A stretch of DNA of 33,423 bases from Myxococcaceae bacterium (lineage in GTDB: Bacteria > Myxococcota > Myxococcia > Myxococcales > Myxococcaceae), in assembly GCA_019686135.1 (NCBI GenBank), contig JADGHL010000048.1, positions 1 through 33,423 on the forward strand, in the 5' to 3' direction. Below the pieces are notes generated by a model. That model did no database searches and was not told the DNA's origin. It saw only the letters and a list, made by a program, of their open reading frames with translations. Position 1 is the stretch's first letter. The number at the start of each line of letters is the position of its first letter. The position numbers were made by a program, and so were the translations under genes. Below, one piece after another: positions 7,744 through 15,460 of this stretch.

Positions 7744-8256
7744 GTGCCACATCTTCAGCATCGAATGCTCGCAGGAGCGCTGATCGCGCTCGGGTTGGCG
7801 GTGGCCGGCAGCGGTTGCAAGGCGAAGACGGACCTCGGCCAGCCCTGCATCCTGGTCCGTAAGGATCCATCCGACACCGACCCCTCCGACGGCATCCGCT
7901 CCATCGACATCCTGGAGGACGAGGTCACGCCGGGAAAGGACTTCGTCTCCTTCGGCTCCACGGAATGCGACGACCTCGTGTGTGTCCGCGACGCGAGCGA
8001 TCCGCCCGGGGAGAAGGGCACTCCGGCCCAGGGCTTCTGCACCCGGCCGTGCGTCCAGGCCAGCGAGACGTCGTGCCTCACCGGCGACGACCAGGTGGAC
8101 CGCGAGACCCCGTTCACCTGCCGTTCGCTGCTCCTCGACGAGGACACGCTCGCGTCGATCAAGCAGGCCGACCCGCAGACGTACCAGCGGTACTTCGGCG
8201 ACACGCAGTCCCCGTACTTCTGCGCGCGCCCGCGGCAGGCGCCCACGAACCCTTGA
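7744..8256 (+). CDS. gltK: Small Cys-rich lipoprotein, GltK/CglC-like
   Basis: A 170-residue exported protein. The hydrophobic segment (residues 8-24) ends AGSGC, with C25 as the likely lipidated cysteine. The lipobox is weak because position -3 is Gly instead of Leu or Val. Eight further cysteines (C35, then TECDDLVC, GFCTRPC, ETSC, FTC, YFC) would allow four disulfides, as expected for a surface or periplasmic domain. It is divergent from gltB across a 165-base gap. In M. xanthus the outer-membrane lipoprotein GltK (CglC, one of the contact-transferable Cgl proteins) is encoded beside gltB, gltA and gltC, so identity is inferred from position, size and type. The start is GTG at 7744; an in-frame ATG at 7765 is possible. 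A TAGGGT hexamer six bases before the GTG could be either a -10 element or a weak ribosome site. Confidence 0.6.
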   Translation: MPHLQHRMLAGALIALGLAVAGSGCKAKTDLGQPCILVRKDPSDTDPSDGIRSIDILEDEVTPGKDFVSFGSTECDDLVCVRDASDPPGEKGTPAQGFCTRPCVQASETSCLTGDDQVDRETPFTCRSLLLDEDTLASIKQADPQTYQRYFGDTQSPYFCARPRQAPTNP

Positions 8257-8321
8257 TGCTCCGGGGCCGGTAGATCCTTTCCTGGCGCGGTTCGTTTCAA
8301 CGGGCACCCGAAGGAGCCCGT

Positions 8322-9770
8322 ATGAACAAGACCGTGGCCTATCTCTCGCTTGCTGGCGGGCTGGCGCTGGTGGCGCTGGTGCTCGCTGTTCCCCGGACCG
8401 ACGCTTCGCCCACCGGGTCCACCGGCCCCACGCCGGAGACGCGCCTCCCAGAGACGCCGCCGGCGGTGGATCCACTCCCCACCTCGCAGCCGCAGTCCGC
8501 GGACGGTTCGCTGAAGCTCACGGGGAGGTTGTCCCACCCGGTGGTTGCGGCAGGCACCTCCGGGGTCTTCCTGACGGTGGACATCACCGGCGTGGAGGTG
8601 CCGGGCAAAGAGCGCGCGCCGGTGAACCTGGCGCTGGTGATCGACCGCTCGGGCTCGATGGCTGGCGAGAAGCTGGCCCGGGCGAAAGAGGCCGCCCGGC
8701 ACCTCGTGAATCAGCTCCGGCCCACCGACCGCCTGGCGATCGTCCACTACGGGTCGGATGTGCAAATGCTCCGGTCGTTGGAGGCGACCGAGGCGAACAA
8801 GGCGCAGATGCTCCGCTTCATCGATCAGATCACCGACGACGGCGGCACCAACATCGGCGACGGTCTTCAGAGCGGCAAGGCGCAGCTCTTGACGCACCTA
8901 TCCGGGTTCAAGGTGAACCGGATGATCCTCATCAGCGACGGTGAGCCCACCGAGGGGATCACCGGCCCGAAGGCGCTGATGCAGCTGGCGCGGCAGATCC
9001 GCACCGCGGGTGTGACGGTGAGCGCGATCGGCGTGGGCGACGAGTTCAACGAGGATCTGATGCAGGGCCTCGCCGAGTACGGCGCGGGGGCCTATGGCTA
9101 CCTGCAGGACGCGTCCCGCCTGGCGAGCATCTTCCAGAAGGATCTCCAGCAGGCCGGGACCACCGTGGCGCGGAACGTCGAGCTCTCCTTCGAGCTGCCG
9201 GACGGCGTCTCGCTGGCGGAGGTCATCGGCTACCGCACCTCGCAGGCGGGCCGCACCGTGCGCGTGGCGCTGCCCGACTTCTCCGCCGGCCAGGTGGAGC
9301 GCGTGGTGGCGAAGCTGAACGTGCGCACCGCGGCGGTGGGCGAGCGCATCGACGTGGCGCACCTGAGCCTCGCCTACGACGACCTGCTGGCCGACAAGCC
9401 GGTGGAGACGAAGACGATGTTGGCCGCACTTGTCACCGACCGCGTGGAGGAGGTGGCGCTCCGGCGCGACAAGGAGGCGACGGTGATCGCCTCCCGCGCG
9501 GTGGCGGCCCGCAACCTCTCGCGCGCCGCCGACGCGCTGGCGCACGGGAACCGCGAGAAGGCCGAAGCGCTGATGGAGGAGAACGAGGCCGTCTTCGGCG
9601 ACGCGGCGGCGGTGGCCGGCGCAGCGGCGGTGGCCCCGGACGTGGCGGCCATGAACGACGCCGCCACGGGCCTGATGGAGGCCCACAGCGAGGCTGAGGT
9701 GCGGCAGGAGGTGAAGGCCGCCAAGGCCCGGGCGCTCAAGGGCTTCGGCCGGATGGGTTCGACGTACTGA
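8322..9770 (+). CDS. Secreted or membrane-anchored VWA-domain protein
   Basis: A 482-residue protein with an N-terminal hydrophobic segment (residues 5-23, signal peptide or anchor), a Pro/Thr-rich linker (28-60), a stalk-like domain and a von Willebrand A domain (about 100-270). The MIDAS metal site is complete: D108-R-S110-G-S112, T176 in DDGGTNIG, and D206 in LISDGE. It should therefore bind a divalent cation and a partner protein. The C-terminal half is the beta-rich plus helical region usual in 'Ca-activated chloride channel homologue' (YfbK-like) proteins. There is no cysteine and no lipobox. AAGGAG five bases upstream of the ATG is an excellent ribosome site. It follows gltK in the same direction by 65 bases. 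The known VWA adhesin of the Glt system, CglB, is a Cys-rich lipoprotein, so this is not a straightforward CglB. The partner is unknown. Confidence 0.82.
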   Translation: MNKTVAYLSLAGGLALVALVLAVPRTDASPTGSTGPTPETRLPETPPAVDPLPTSQPQSADGSLKLTGRLSHPVVAAGTSGVFLTVDITGVEVPGKERAPVNLALVIDRSGSMAGEKLARAKEAARHLVNQLRPTDRLAIVHYGSDVQMLRSLEATEANKAQMLRFIDQITDDGGTNIGDGLQSGKAQLLTHLSGFKVNRMILISDGEPTEGITGPKALMQLARQIRTAGVTVSAIGVGDEFNEDLMQGLAEYGAGAYGYLQDASRLASIFQKDLQQAGTTVARNVELSFELPDGVSLAEVIGYRTSQAGRTVRVALPDFSAGQVERVVAKLNVRTAAVGERIDVAHLSLAYDDLLADKPVETKTMLAALVTDRVEEVALRRDKEATVIASRAVAARNLSRAADALAHGNREKAEALMEENEAVFGDAAAVAGAAAVAPDVAAMNDAATGLMEAHSEAEVRQEVKAAKARALKGFGRMGSTY

Positions 9771-9791
9771 CGCGTGGCGGAGTCGGATCCC

Positions 9792-10970
9792 ATGAGCCCT
9801 GCCCTTCTCCAGCTCCATCACCGCGAGTCGTTCGAGCGCAACGTCACCTTCGCGCTGGTGGCCGGCTTAGCGGCCGGCGCGGTCCACCTGCTCCTCACCC
9901 GCGCCGGCTTCCAGGTGCCGCTCGCGTATCTGGCGATCTCCGGGGCGGCGGTGGCCACATCGCGCGGCCGCCGGTTCGATCGGATCCTCCTCATCGCCCT
10001 GGGGCTGGCGCTGCCCGCTCTGCCCTTTTTCCTGGGCCTGGAGCCGGGTTGGACGGTGGCGCTGGCCGCGGCGGCCGCAGGCGCGTTGATGGTCCGCAGC
10101 CACCTGTGCGAACGCGGCGCGGACGGTCCGCTGGCTTCGGGACGACCCGGCGGGGTCAACTACGTCCTCGGCGCGGCGCTCGCCGCAGGGCTGGGGCTGA
10201 TCGCGCTGGAGGTGATCCGGATTCTCGGCGTCCGCCTGAGCGCGATCGCCACCCCGTCGTTGATCGCCGCGGGCGTGCTCGGCGCGGTGTTCGCGCTCTT
10301 CGTGGCGATCGGCTCGCTGCCGGCGCACCTCGCGCTTAGGCCGGATCCGGTGGAGGCGCGGTGCGAAGCGCTCCTCCCGCAGCTGGCCGGAGACTTCCAT
10401 TCGCTCGCCGCGCGCGCGCTCGAGCTCTACCGCCAGTGCGGCGAGGCGCTGACGCGCCTGACCCGGAACCGCGAACGCGAGGAGCTGGCGCGCACGCTGT
10501 CGCGGATGACCACGAGCGCCGTGGAGCTGGCCAGCGAATGGTCCGGCGTGGAGCACGAGCTGGAGGAGCGCACCGCGCGCGAGCTCTCCGAGGAGATCGC
10601 CAATCTGGAGAAGAGCGCCGCCGGCGCGCGCGACGAGCTGGCGAAGAGGCAGCTTTTGCTCGCCGCCGAATCCCTGCGCGAAGAGCTCGGGCGCGTGGGC
10701 GAGCTCACCCATCGCCGCGAGCGGATCCTCGCCAAGCTCAAGGCCCAGGTGGCGCTGCTGGAGCGGGCGCGGGTGTCGCTTCTGTCACTGCGCAGCGGCC
10801 AGGCGCAGATCCGCGCCGCCGAGCTCTCCGCGCTCTCGCGCAAGTTCTCCTCGCTTTCGGAGCTGCAGAGCGACGAGGCGAAGCTCGCCGACGAGGTCGC
10901 CACCGGCGCGGAGCTGGCGCACCAGGAGGCGGAGGCCGCGCGGCGTAGGGACCGCATTGCCCTGTCCTGA
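9792..10970 (+). CDS. Membrane protein with C-terminal coiled coil, function unknown
   Basis: Not recognised. The N-terminal half (to about residue 185) is hydrophobic with about six predicted membrane helices, including FALVAGLAAGAVHLLLT, LALPALPFFLGL, YVLGAALAAGLGLIALEVI and IAAGVLGAVFALFVAIG. The rest is a long cytoplasmic heptad-rich helix full of Glu, Arg, Leu and Ala, typical of coiled coil. The ATG at 9792 has GGAG (9778-9781) about ten bases upstream. A GTG at 9774 would add six residues but has no ribosome site. It starts 21 bases after the VWA stop and is probably co-transcribed with it. The shape would suit a membrane scaffold or sensor, but that is speculation. Confidence 0.7.
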   Translation: MSPALLQLHHRESFERNVTFALVAGLAAGAVHLLLTRAGFQVPLAYLAISGAAVATSRGRRFDRILLIALGLALPALPFFLGLEPGWTVALAAAAAGALMVRSHLCERGADGPLASGRPGGVNYVLGAALAAGLGLIALEVIRILGVRLSAIATPSLIAAGVLGAVFALFVAIGSLPAHLALRPDPVEARCEALLPQLAGDFHSLAARALELYRQCGEALTRLTRNREREELARTLSRMTTSAVELASEWSGVEHELEERTARELSEEIANLEKSAAGARDELAKRQLLLAAESLREELGRVGELTHRRERILAKLKAQVALLERARVSLLSLRSGQAQIRAAELSALSRKFSSLSELQSDEAKLADEVATGAELAHQEAEAARRRDRIALS

Positions 10971-10984
10971 GCGGAAGGCGGGCC

Positions 10985-11533
10985 CTATTCGACGGCGATC
11001 AGCGACAGCCCCTCGAACTCGGTCTTCGCCCCCGGCTCGATGGCGTTCTTCTCACACCACCCGCCGGGCACCTCCAGCACGTAGCGCGACGGCTTGCCCA
11101 CGCTGCGCGAGGTGAGCGTCCGCGGTTCGGCGTTGCGGACGATGCCGACCACCTGCCCGTCTTTGTCGATGAACAGCATGTCGAGGGGGATGAGCGTGTT
11201 CCGCATCCAGAAGTTGTGGATCTGATCGTCGCGAAAGACGAAGAGCATCCCCTTGCCGTCATCGAGGTGCTCGCGCCACATCAGCCCGCGCTGGCGCATG
11301 GGTCCGGTCGCGGCCACCTCCACCTCCACGAGGTGCCGCCCGCCGAATGCGTCGGTGAGGATCACCTTCGCGCGCGGAAGCGGCGGCCCCACCCAGTCCT
11401 TGGCGGTCACATCCGACGTGGGGCGGCGCGCGGGCACGGTCGCCTCGTCGTGGCTTCGTGCGTTGTCTCCGTCCGCGGTGCACGCCCCGAGCATGACCAG
11501 CGCGCCCACCGCGGCGCACGCCGCCCGGTTCAC
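10985..11533 (-). CDS. DUF192 family lipoprotein
   Basis: A 182-residue lipoprotein of unknown molecular function. Its signal peptide ends in a good lipobox (LGAC, with C18). A 40-residue linker leads to a DUF192 domain. Recognisable stretches are QRGLMWRE, GMLFVF, FWMRNTLIPLDMLFID and, near the end, VLEVPGGWCEKN, all hallmarks of this family. DUF192 proteins are small beta-rich envelope proteins; no enzyme activity can be assigned. The gene starts with GTG in a four-base GTGA overlap with the PilZ gene stop, so the two are co-transcribed and probably translationally coupled. It ends only 14 bases from the convergent membrane/coiled-coil gene, with no obvious terminator between them. Confidence 0.85.
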   Translation of the reverse strand: MNRAACAAVGALVMLGACTADGDNARSHDEATVPARRPTSDVTAKDWVGPPLPRAKVILTDAFGGRHLVEVEVAATGPMRQRGLMWREHLDDGKGMLFVFRDDQIHNFWMRNTLIPLDMLFIDKDGQVVGIVRNAEPRTLTSRSVGKPSRYVLEVPGGWCEKNAIEPGAKTEFEGLSLIAVE

Positions 11534-11922
11534 GACGGCAGCGCCTTGTTGAGGAGCTTGGAGGTGAGATCGCTCCCCAGCGAGTCCGACATCAGCTGTT
11601 CGACCACGGACTCGAACGCGGTGCGCTGGGCGTCGTCGGAGTAGATGAAGCGGATCCCCATCCCGGGCTCGTCGCCCTCGGCCTTGGACCAGACCACTTC
11701 GCCGAGGAGCTCGAACGGCTCCTCCCGCCTGGGCACGGTCAGCTTGAAGAGAAAGCGCGTGCCGATCGGCAGCGGCTTCTTGGTTTTGATGAAGGTGCCG
11801 CCCTTGGAGATGTTCTTGGTGTAGTCGGCGAAGAACGAGTTCAGCTTCTTGTAATCGACCTTGAGCTCGATCGGCGCCCGGGTGTGGGCTCGGTTCTCGG
11901 GGCCACCTTTGGGTTCGGTCAT
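11530..11922 (-). CDS. Single-domain PilZ protein (c-di-GMP receptor type)
   Basis: A 130-residue cytoplasmic protein made of one PilZ domain of the kind much expanded in myxobacteria (the TIGR02266 group). Both parts of the cyclic-di-GMP site are present: R11-A-H-T-R15 matches RxxxR, and N37-I-S39-K-G-G42 matches (D/N)xSxxG. It should therefore be able to bind c-di-GMP. A short helical tail follows the beta barrel. PilZ adaptors usually act by touching a partner protein, and none can be named from this sequence. The neighbour it overlaps encodes a DUF192 lipoprotein. A TATAGT hexamer ends nine bases before the ATG, so the transcript may be nearly leaderless. No clear ribosome site precedes the start. 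Confidence 0.9.
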   Translation of the reverse strand: MTEPKGGPENRAHTRAPIELKVDYKKLNSFFADYTKNISKGGTFIKTKKPLPIGTRFLFKLTVPRREEPFELLGEVVWSKAEGDEPGMGIRFIYSDDAQRTAFESVVEQLMSDSLGSDLTSKLLNKALPS

Positions 11923-11931
11923 CGGGGCCGC

Positions 11932-11937
11932 ACTATA
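11932..11937 (-). promoter_or_regulatory. Candidate -10 element upstream of the PilZ gene
   Basis: TATAGT on the minus strand, nine bases upstream of the PilZ ATG. No -35 hexamer is visible at the right distance. If used, the 5' leader would be only about two or three bases long. Confidence 0.3.
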
Positions 11938-11976
11938 TCCTGTCGCGCTGCGGTGGCTGCGTTAGCTTCCGGCCCC

Positions 11977-14331
11977 ATGCGGCAGGTGCTCTACCGCGCG
12001 CTCGCGCTGCTTCGGCGCCCCTTCGTGATCGCGGTGATGCTGATCCTGGTGGCCGGCGGCGTGGCGCTCTGCTTCGTCCCCTTGTTCGGCGTCCCCGGCT
12101 ACGAGCTCGGCGAGGCGCTCGCGCTCGCGGTGGGTGTGCTGGGTGGCGGGGTCGGCGTTGCCGCCGCGTTCCAGGAGCGGCGGTTGATCCAGGGGCGGGA
12201 TCCACGTCCGGCGCGCGCGCTGCGCATCGACGGGGCGCTGTCCGCCTCCGCGGTGGCGCTGTTCACCGCGCTGCTGCTTCTGGTGGTGGCGCTCGTCCCG
12301 CCCTTCGTCACCGCGCTCTTCCGCGCGATCTTCACCACGCAGTGCAACCCGCTGGCGCACATCGGGTTCTTCCCGCTGCTCACCCTCCCCTCCGCGCTGA
12401 TCGCCTCCGCCACCGGAGTGCTGATCGGCTTTTCCGTGCGGACGTGGTGGATGGCCCTTCTGAGCTGGGTGCTGGTGTTGTTGGCTTCCGTGGTGGTGAC
12501 CGCGTGGCCCATCTACTTCGGCCCGCAGGTCTTCGCCTTCAACCACTTCGGCGGCTACTTCCCCGGGCCGCTCTATGACGAGGCGCTCTTCCTCACCCCA
12601 GCGGTGTACGCCTTCCGGCTGCAGACGGTGCTCATCGCCGCGGCGGCGTGGCTGTTCACCGCCTTCTGCCTGGACATGAAGGAGGGGCGCGTCCGCCGGC
12701 CGCACTTCCGCCCGGCCAGCGCGTTTCTCCTCGCGGCGGTGGTGGCCGCGGTGGTCGGCATCGAGCAGCAGGGGCCGGTGCTGGGGCTGCGCACCACCAA
12801 CGCGTGGCTCGCGGGGAAGCTGGGCGGGCTGCGCACCAGCGAGCACTTCCGCATCCATTATTACCGGGGCAAGGACAAGGAGTCGCTCGACCGGCTGGAG
12901 CGCGATCTCGAGTTCCGCTTCGACCAGCTGCGCGCCTTTCTGGGCGACGCGCCGAAGGAGCCGATCGACGTCTACGTCTACCGGTCGGCGGCGGAGAAGA
13001 AGCAGCTGGTGGGCGCGGGTGGCACGCAGTTCGCCAAGCCCTGGCAGCGGGCGCTGCACATCAACGACGCGCCGTTCCCGCACCCGGTGATGAAGCACGA
13101 GCTGTTGCACGTGATGGCGGCGCCGTTCGGCTCCGGGCCGTTCCACATCACCGCGCGCGGCGCAGTGCTCGCGCAGATGGCGATCGTGGAGGGGATGGCG
13201 GTGGCCGGCGACAACCACGTCGACGACCTCACGCTGCACCAGTGGGCCGCGGCGATGCGCCGGCGCAAGCTGGCGCCAAACGTGCGCGACCTCTTTCAGC
13301 CGAGCGGCTTCTACGGCGCCGCCGCGAACCGCGCGTACACCATCGCCGGGAGCTTTCTGCGCTTCCTCGCGGACACCCGGGGCACCGACAAGCTGCGCAA
13401 GCTCTACTTCTCCGGCGACTTTACCGCGGCGTACGGCAAGAGCCTCGATGAGCTGGCCACCGAGTGGGAGCGGTTCATCGACGCGGTACCGCTGGATGCG
13501 CGCGCGGAGGCCGCCGCCTGGCGCCGCTTCCGCCGCCCGTCGCTGTTCTCGAGGCCCTGCGCGCGCGAGGTGGCCACCCTCGAGCAGGCCGCCGGCGAGT
13601 TCCTCGCCAGCGATCCCGACGAGGCGCTCGCGCTCTATCAGCGCTGCAGCCGGCTGCAGCCGGACGAGCCCGCGTTCGTGCTCGGCGAGGCGCGCGCCCT
13701 CACGCGGCTGGACCGGATGCCCGAGGCGGAGGAGGTGCTCGCCCACCTCGCGTCGAAGCTGTCGGATCAGCCGTCGGTGGCGACCGACGTGGAGATGGCG
13801 CGCGGGGACATCGCCTGGCGCGCGGGCAAGGAGGACCGGGCCCGCAAGCACTACGAGGAGATCCTCGCGCACGATCCGGAGCCGGCGCAGGACCGCGCCG
13901 CGCGCGTGAAGCTGGCGGCGCTGGGTCGTCCGGTGCTGGACGCGCCGATCCGCGCCTGGTTCGAAGAAGGCGCCGACGACGTGAAGCTGTACCTGTTGCG
14001 CGAGGCGGTGGACCGCGCCCCGGACGATCCGTACCTGCACTACCTCATCGGCCGGCGGCTCACGCAATCCGGCGCGCCGAGGCTGGCGCTGGAGCACCTT
14101 CAGGCGGCGCTCGCCCACCCGCTGCCCGAGTCGATCCACAACGAGGCGCTCCGGCTGCAGATCGAAGCCGAGTACCTCGCCGGGGACTGCGACCGGGTCC
14201 GAGAGATCGTCAACGTCCTACCCGACTTCGGAGCCGCGTTCGCGCTCTGGGCGCGCGAATGGGTCGACCGGTGTGACTTCGAGGACCGCGTCTACAAAGG
14301 ACCGCTGGTGCCCGAGGGACCTTTCCGCTAG
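11977..14331 (+). CDS. Polytopic membrane protein with HExxH peptidase-MA domain and TPRs
   Basis: A 784-residue protein in three parts. Residues 1 to about 265 hold about seven hydrophobic helices, including FVIAVMLILVAGGVALCF, FTALLLLVVALVPPFVTALF and WWMALLSWVLVLLASVVV. Next is a gluzincin-like metallopeptidase domain: H374-E-L-L-H378 supplies two zinc ligands and the catalytic Glu, and E405 in VEGMAVAGD is the likely third ligand. This spacing fits the peptidase-MA family. From about residue 530 come TPR-like helical pairs. The domain probably faces the periplasm, but topology was judged by eye. The ATG at 11977 is preferred; the open frame reaches back to 11884 only by running over the divergent PilZ gene. 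No Shine-Dalgarno is present, but TAGCTT ends eight bases before the ATG. Substrate unknown. Confidence 0.8.
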   Translation: MRQVLYRALALLRRPFVIAVMLILVAGGVALCFVPLFGVPGYELGEALALAVGVLGGGVGVAAAFQERRLIQGRDPRPARALRIDGALSASAVALFTALLLLVVALVPPFVTALFRAIFTTQCNPLAHIGFFPLLTLPSALIASATGVLIGFSVRTWWMALLSWVLVLLASVVVTAWPIYFGPQVFAFNHFGGYFPGPLYDEALFLTPAVYAFRLQTVLIAAAAWLFTAFCLDMKEGRVRRPHFRPASAFLLAAVVAAVVGIEQQGPVLGLRTTNAWLAGKLGGLRTSEHFRIHYYRGKDKESLDRLERDLEFRFDQLRAFLGDAPKEPIDVYVYRSAAEKKQLVGAGGTQFAKPWQRALHINDAPFPHPVMKHELLHVMAAPFGSGPFHITARGAVLAQMAIVEGMAVAGDNHVDDLTLHQWAAAMRRRKLAPNVRDLFQPSGFYGAAANRAYTIAGSFLRFLADTRGTDKLRKLYFSGDFTAAYGKSLDELATEWERFIDAVPLDARAEAAAWRRFRRPSLFSRPCAREVATLEQAAGEFLASDPDEALALYQRCSRLQPDEPAFVLGEARALTRLDRMPEAEEVLAHLASKLSDQPSVATDVEMARGDIAWRAGKEDRARKHYEEILAHDPEPAQDRAARVKLAALGRPVLDAPIRAWFEEGADDVKLYLLREAVDRAPDDPYLHYLIGRRLTQSGAPRLALEHLQAALAHPLPESIHNEALRLQIEAEYLAGDCDRVREIVNVLPDFGAAFALWAREWVDRCDFEDRVYKGPLVPEGPFR

Positions 14332-14344
14332 AGGTGGCCGCCCC

Positions 14345-14872
14345 ATGAGGTTCGAGATCGTCCAGCGCGTGCAGGCCACCGCGGAAGAGGTGGAGAAGGC
14401 GTTCCTCCACCCCGACTACCCCGCGTTCCTCCTCCAGAATCACGGCGTCCTCCTCGAAGTGGTCCCCATGGAGGTGAAGGACGAGGGCGACCGGGTGCGC
14501 CGCAAGGTGCGCTACCGCCCCAGGCCGGTGATCAAGTCCGTGGGGCCGAAGGAGATCCCTCCCGAGTGGTTCGCCTTCGTCGAGGAGTCCACTTGGGACA
14601 AGCGGCGCAAGGAGCTCTCTTTCCGGAACGTCCCCACGTCGAATGCGATCAGCAACATGCTGCTCAACACCGGCACGCTGAAGGTACGGGACCTCGGCAA
14701 CGGTCAGGCAGAGCGCACCATGGAAGGGGAGATCAACATCAAGGTGCCGTTCCTCCTCAAGCCGCTGGGGATGCTCGCGGAGAAGATCATCCAGGCGGAA
14801 GGCGTGAAGATCGTCGAGGGCGAGCTGCCGGTCCTCAACCGCTTCGTCGCCGAGGTCATCCGGGCGAAGTGA
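14345..14872 (+). CDS. DUF2505-like (SRPBCC fold) protein
   Basis: A 175-residue cytoplasmic protein without signal peptide or membrane segment. The pattern fits the START/SRPBCC superfamily and most resembles DUF2505: an N-terminal strand (MRFEIVQRVQATAEEVEKAF), a middle of alternating charged strands (VRRKVRYRPRP, LSFRNVP), a GEINIKVPFLLKPLG stretch, and a long C-terminal helix. Such proteins enclose a hydrophobic pocket; the ligand is unknown. The ATG at 14345 is chosen because AGAGGTGG lies seven bases upstream. The frame is open back to 14273, but that part overlaps the end of the peptidase gene. It starts 13 bases after the peptidase stop and is likely co-transcribed. Confidence 0.65.
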   Translation: MRFEIVQRVQATAEEVEKAFLHPDYPAFLLQNHGVLLEVVPMEVKDEGDRVRRKVRYRPRPVIKSVGPKEIPPEWFAFVEESTWDKRRKELSFRNVPTSNAISNMLLNTGTLKVRDLGNGQAERTMEGEINIKVPFLLKPLGMLAEKIIQAEGVKIVEGELPVLNRFVAEVIRAK

Positions 14873-14922
14873 CGCCGGATTCTTTGGGAATGAACCGGAC
14901 CATGCGACGTTCGGGGGTGCGC

Positions 14923-15393
14923 ATGAACGCTCGAATCCTCGTCGTGGGAGTGGCCCTCTTGTCGCTCGCCGGGTGCGCCAAACGGTTCATCCCGGGCACG
15001 GAAATCGTCGACACGGACGACACGCGCGAGATCCTCGACGTCATCCAGAAGTTCCAGGCGTCGGTGGAGGCAAAGAACGCGGATGCGATCGTCCAGCTCG
15101 CTGCGCCGGACTTCAACGACGACGCGGGGACGCCGGACCTGGATGACGATCTGCGCTACGACAACCTGGGGGAGGCGCTCAAGGAACGCTTCTCGAAAAT
15201 CGACCACGTCCGGCTGGACATGGACGTGCGCCGAATCGACATCCAGGACGGGGGAGCGCTCGCGGTGTACTATTACACGCTGCGCTACGAAATGCCGAGC
15301 CTCTCCGACAAGCCGCAGACGGCCGCCGAACTCAAACGGATGGAACTGAAGAAAATCGACAAGCAAGGCTGGCGCATCGTCAGCGGCATCTGA
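14923..15393 (+). CDS. NTF2-like lipoprotein
   Basis: A 156-residue lipoprotein. The signal peptide (MNARILVVGVALLSLAGC) ends in a textbook lipobox LAGC with C18. The mature part has the NTF2/SnoaL-like layout: a helix of type REILDVIQKFQASVEAKNADAIVQLAAPDF, then strands ending in ALAVYYYTLRYE and WRIVSG. NTF2-like envelope lipoproteins usually have no known substrate. In-frame ATGs at 14890 and 14902 would add 11 or 7 residues in front of the signal peptide; 14923 is chosen because it leaves a normal-length signal. A heptamer repeat array begins eight bases after the stop. Confidence 0.75.
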   Translation: MNARILVVGVALLSLAGCAKRFIPGTEIVDTDDTREILDVIQKFQASVEAKNADAIVQLAAPDFNDDAGTPDLDDDLRYDNLGEALKERFSKIDHVRLDMDVRRIDIQDGGALAVYYYTLRYEMPSLSDKPQTAAELKRMELKKIDKQGWRIVSGI

Positions 15394-15400
15394 CGCGTTC

Positions 15401-15428
15401 GTAGTGAGAAGTGAGTCGTGGGTAGTTT
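15401..15428 (+). repeat. Heptamer tandem repeat downstream of the NTF2-like gene
   Basis: Units are GTAGTGA, GAAGTGA, GTCGTGG and a degraded GTAGTTT, all in 7-bp register. The array starts eight bases after the lipoprotein stop and lies between convergent genes. It shares its consensus with the arrays at 44-64 and 18155-18182. Confidence 0.6.
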
Positions 15429-15460
15429 GGCGCGCTTTGCCGCTTCTCGGCGCGCTGGCG

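Noticed and set aside
8322-9770. Assigning the VWA protein as CglB
   Set aside because: CglB is a Cys-rich lipoprotein. This protein has no cysteine or lipobox and has the C-terminal layout of YfbK-like VWA proteins.
15430-15446. Sigma-54 -24/-12 promoter in TGGCGCGCTTTGC
   Set aside because: The spacing between the GG and GC elements is about three bases too short for sigma-54 recognition.
15430-15460. Hairpin made of the two GGCGCGC elements as a terminator for the NTF2-like gene
   Set aside because: The elements are mainly direct repeats with a six-base self-complementary core, and no T-run follows on either strand.
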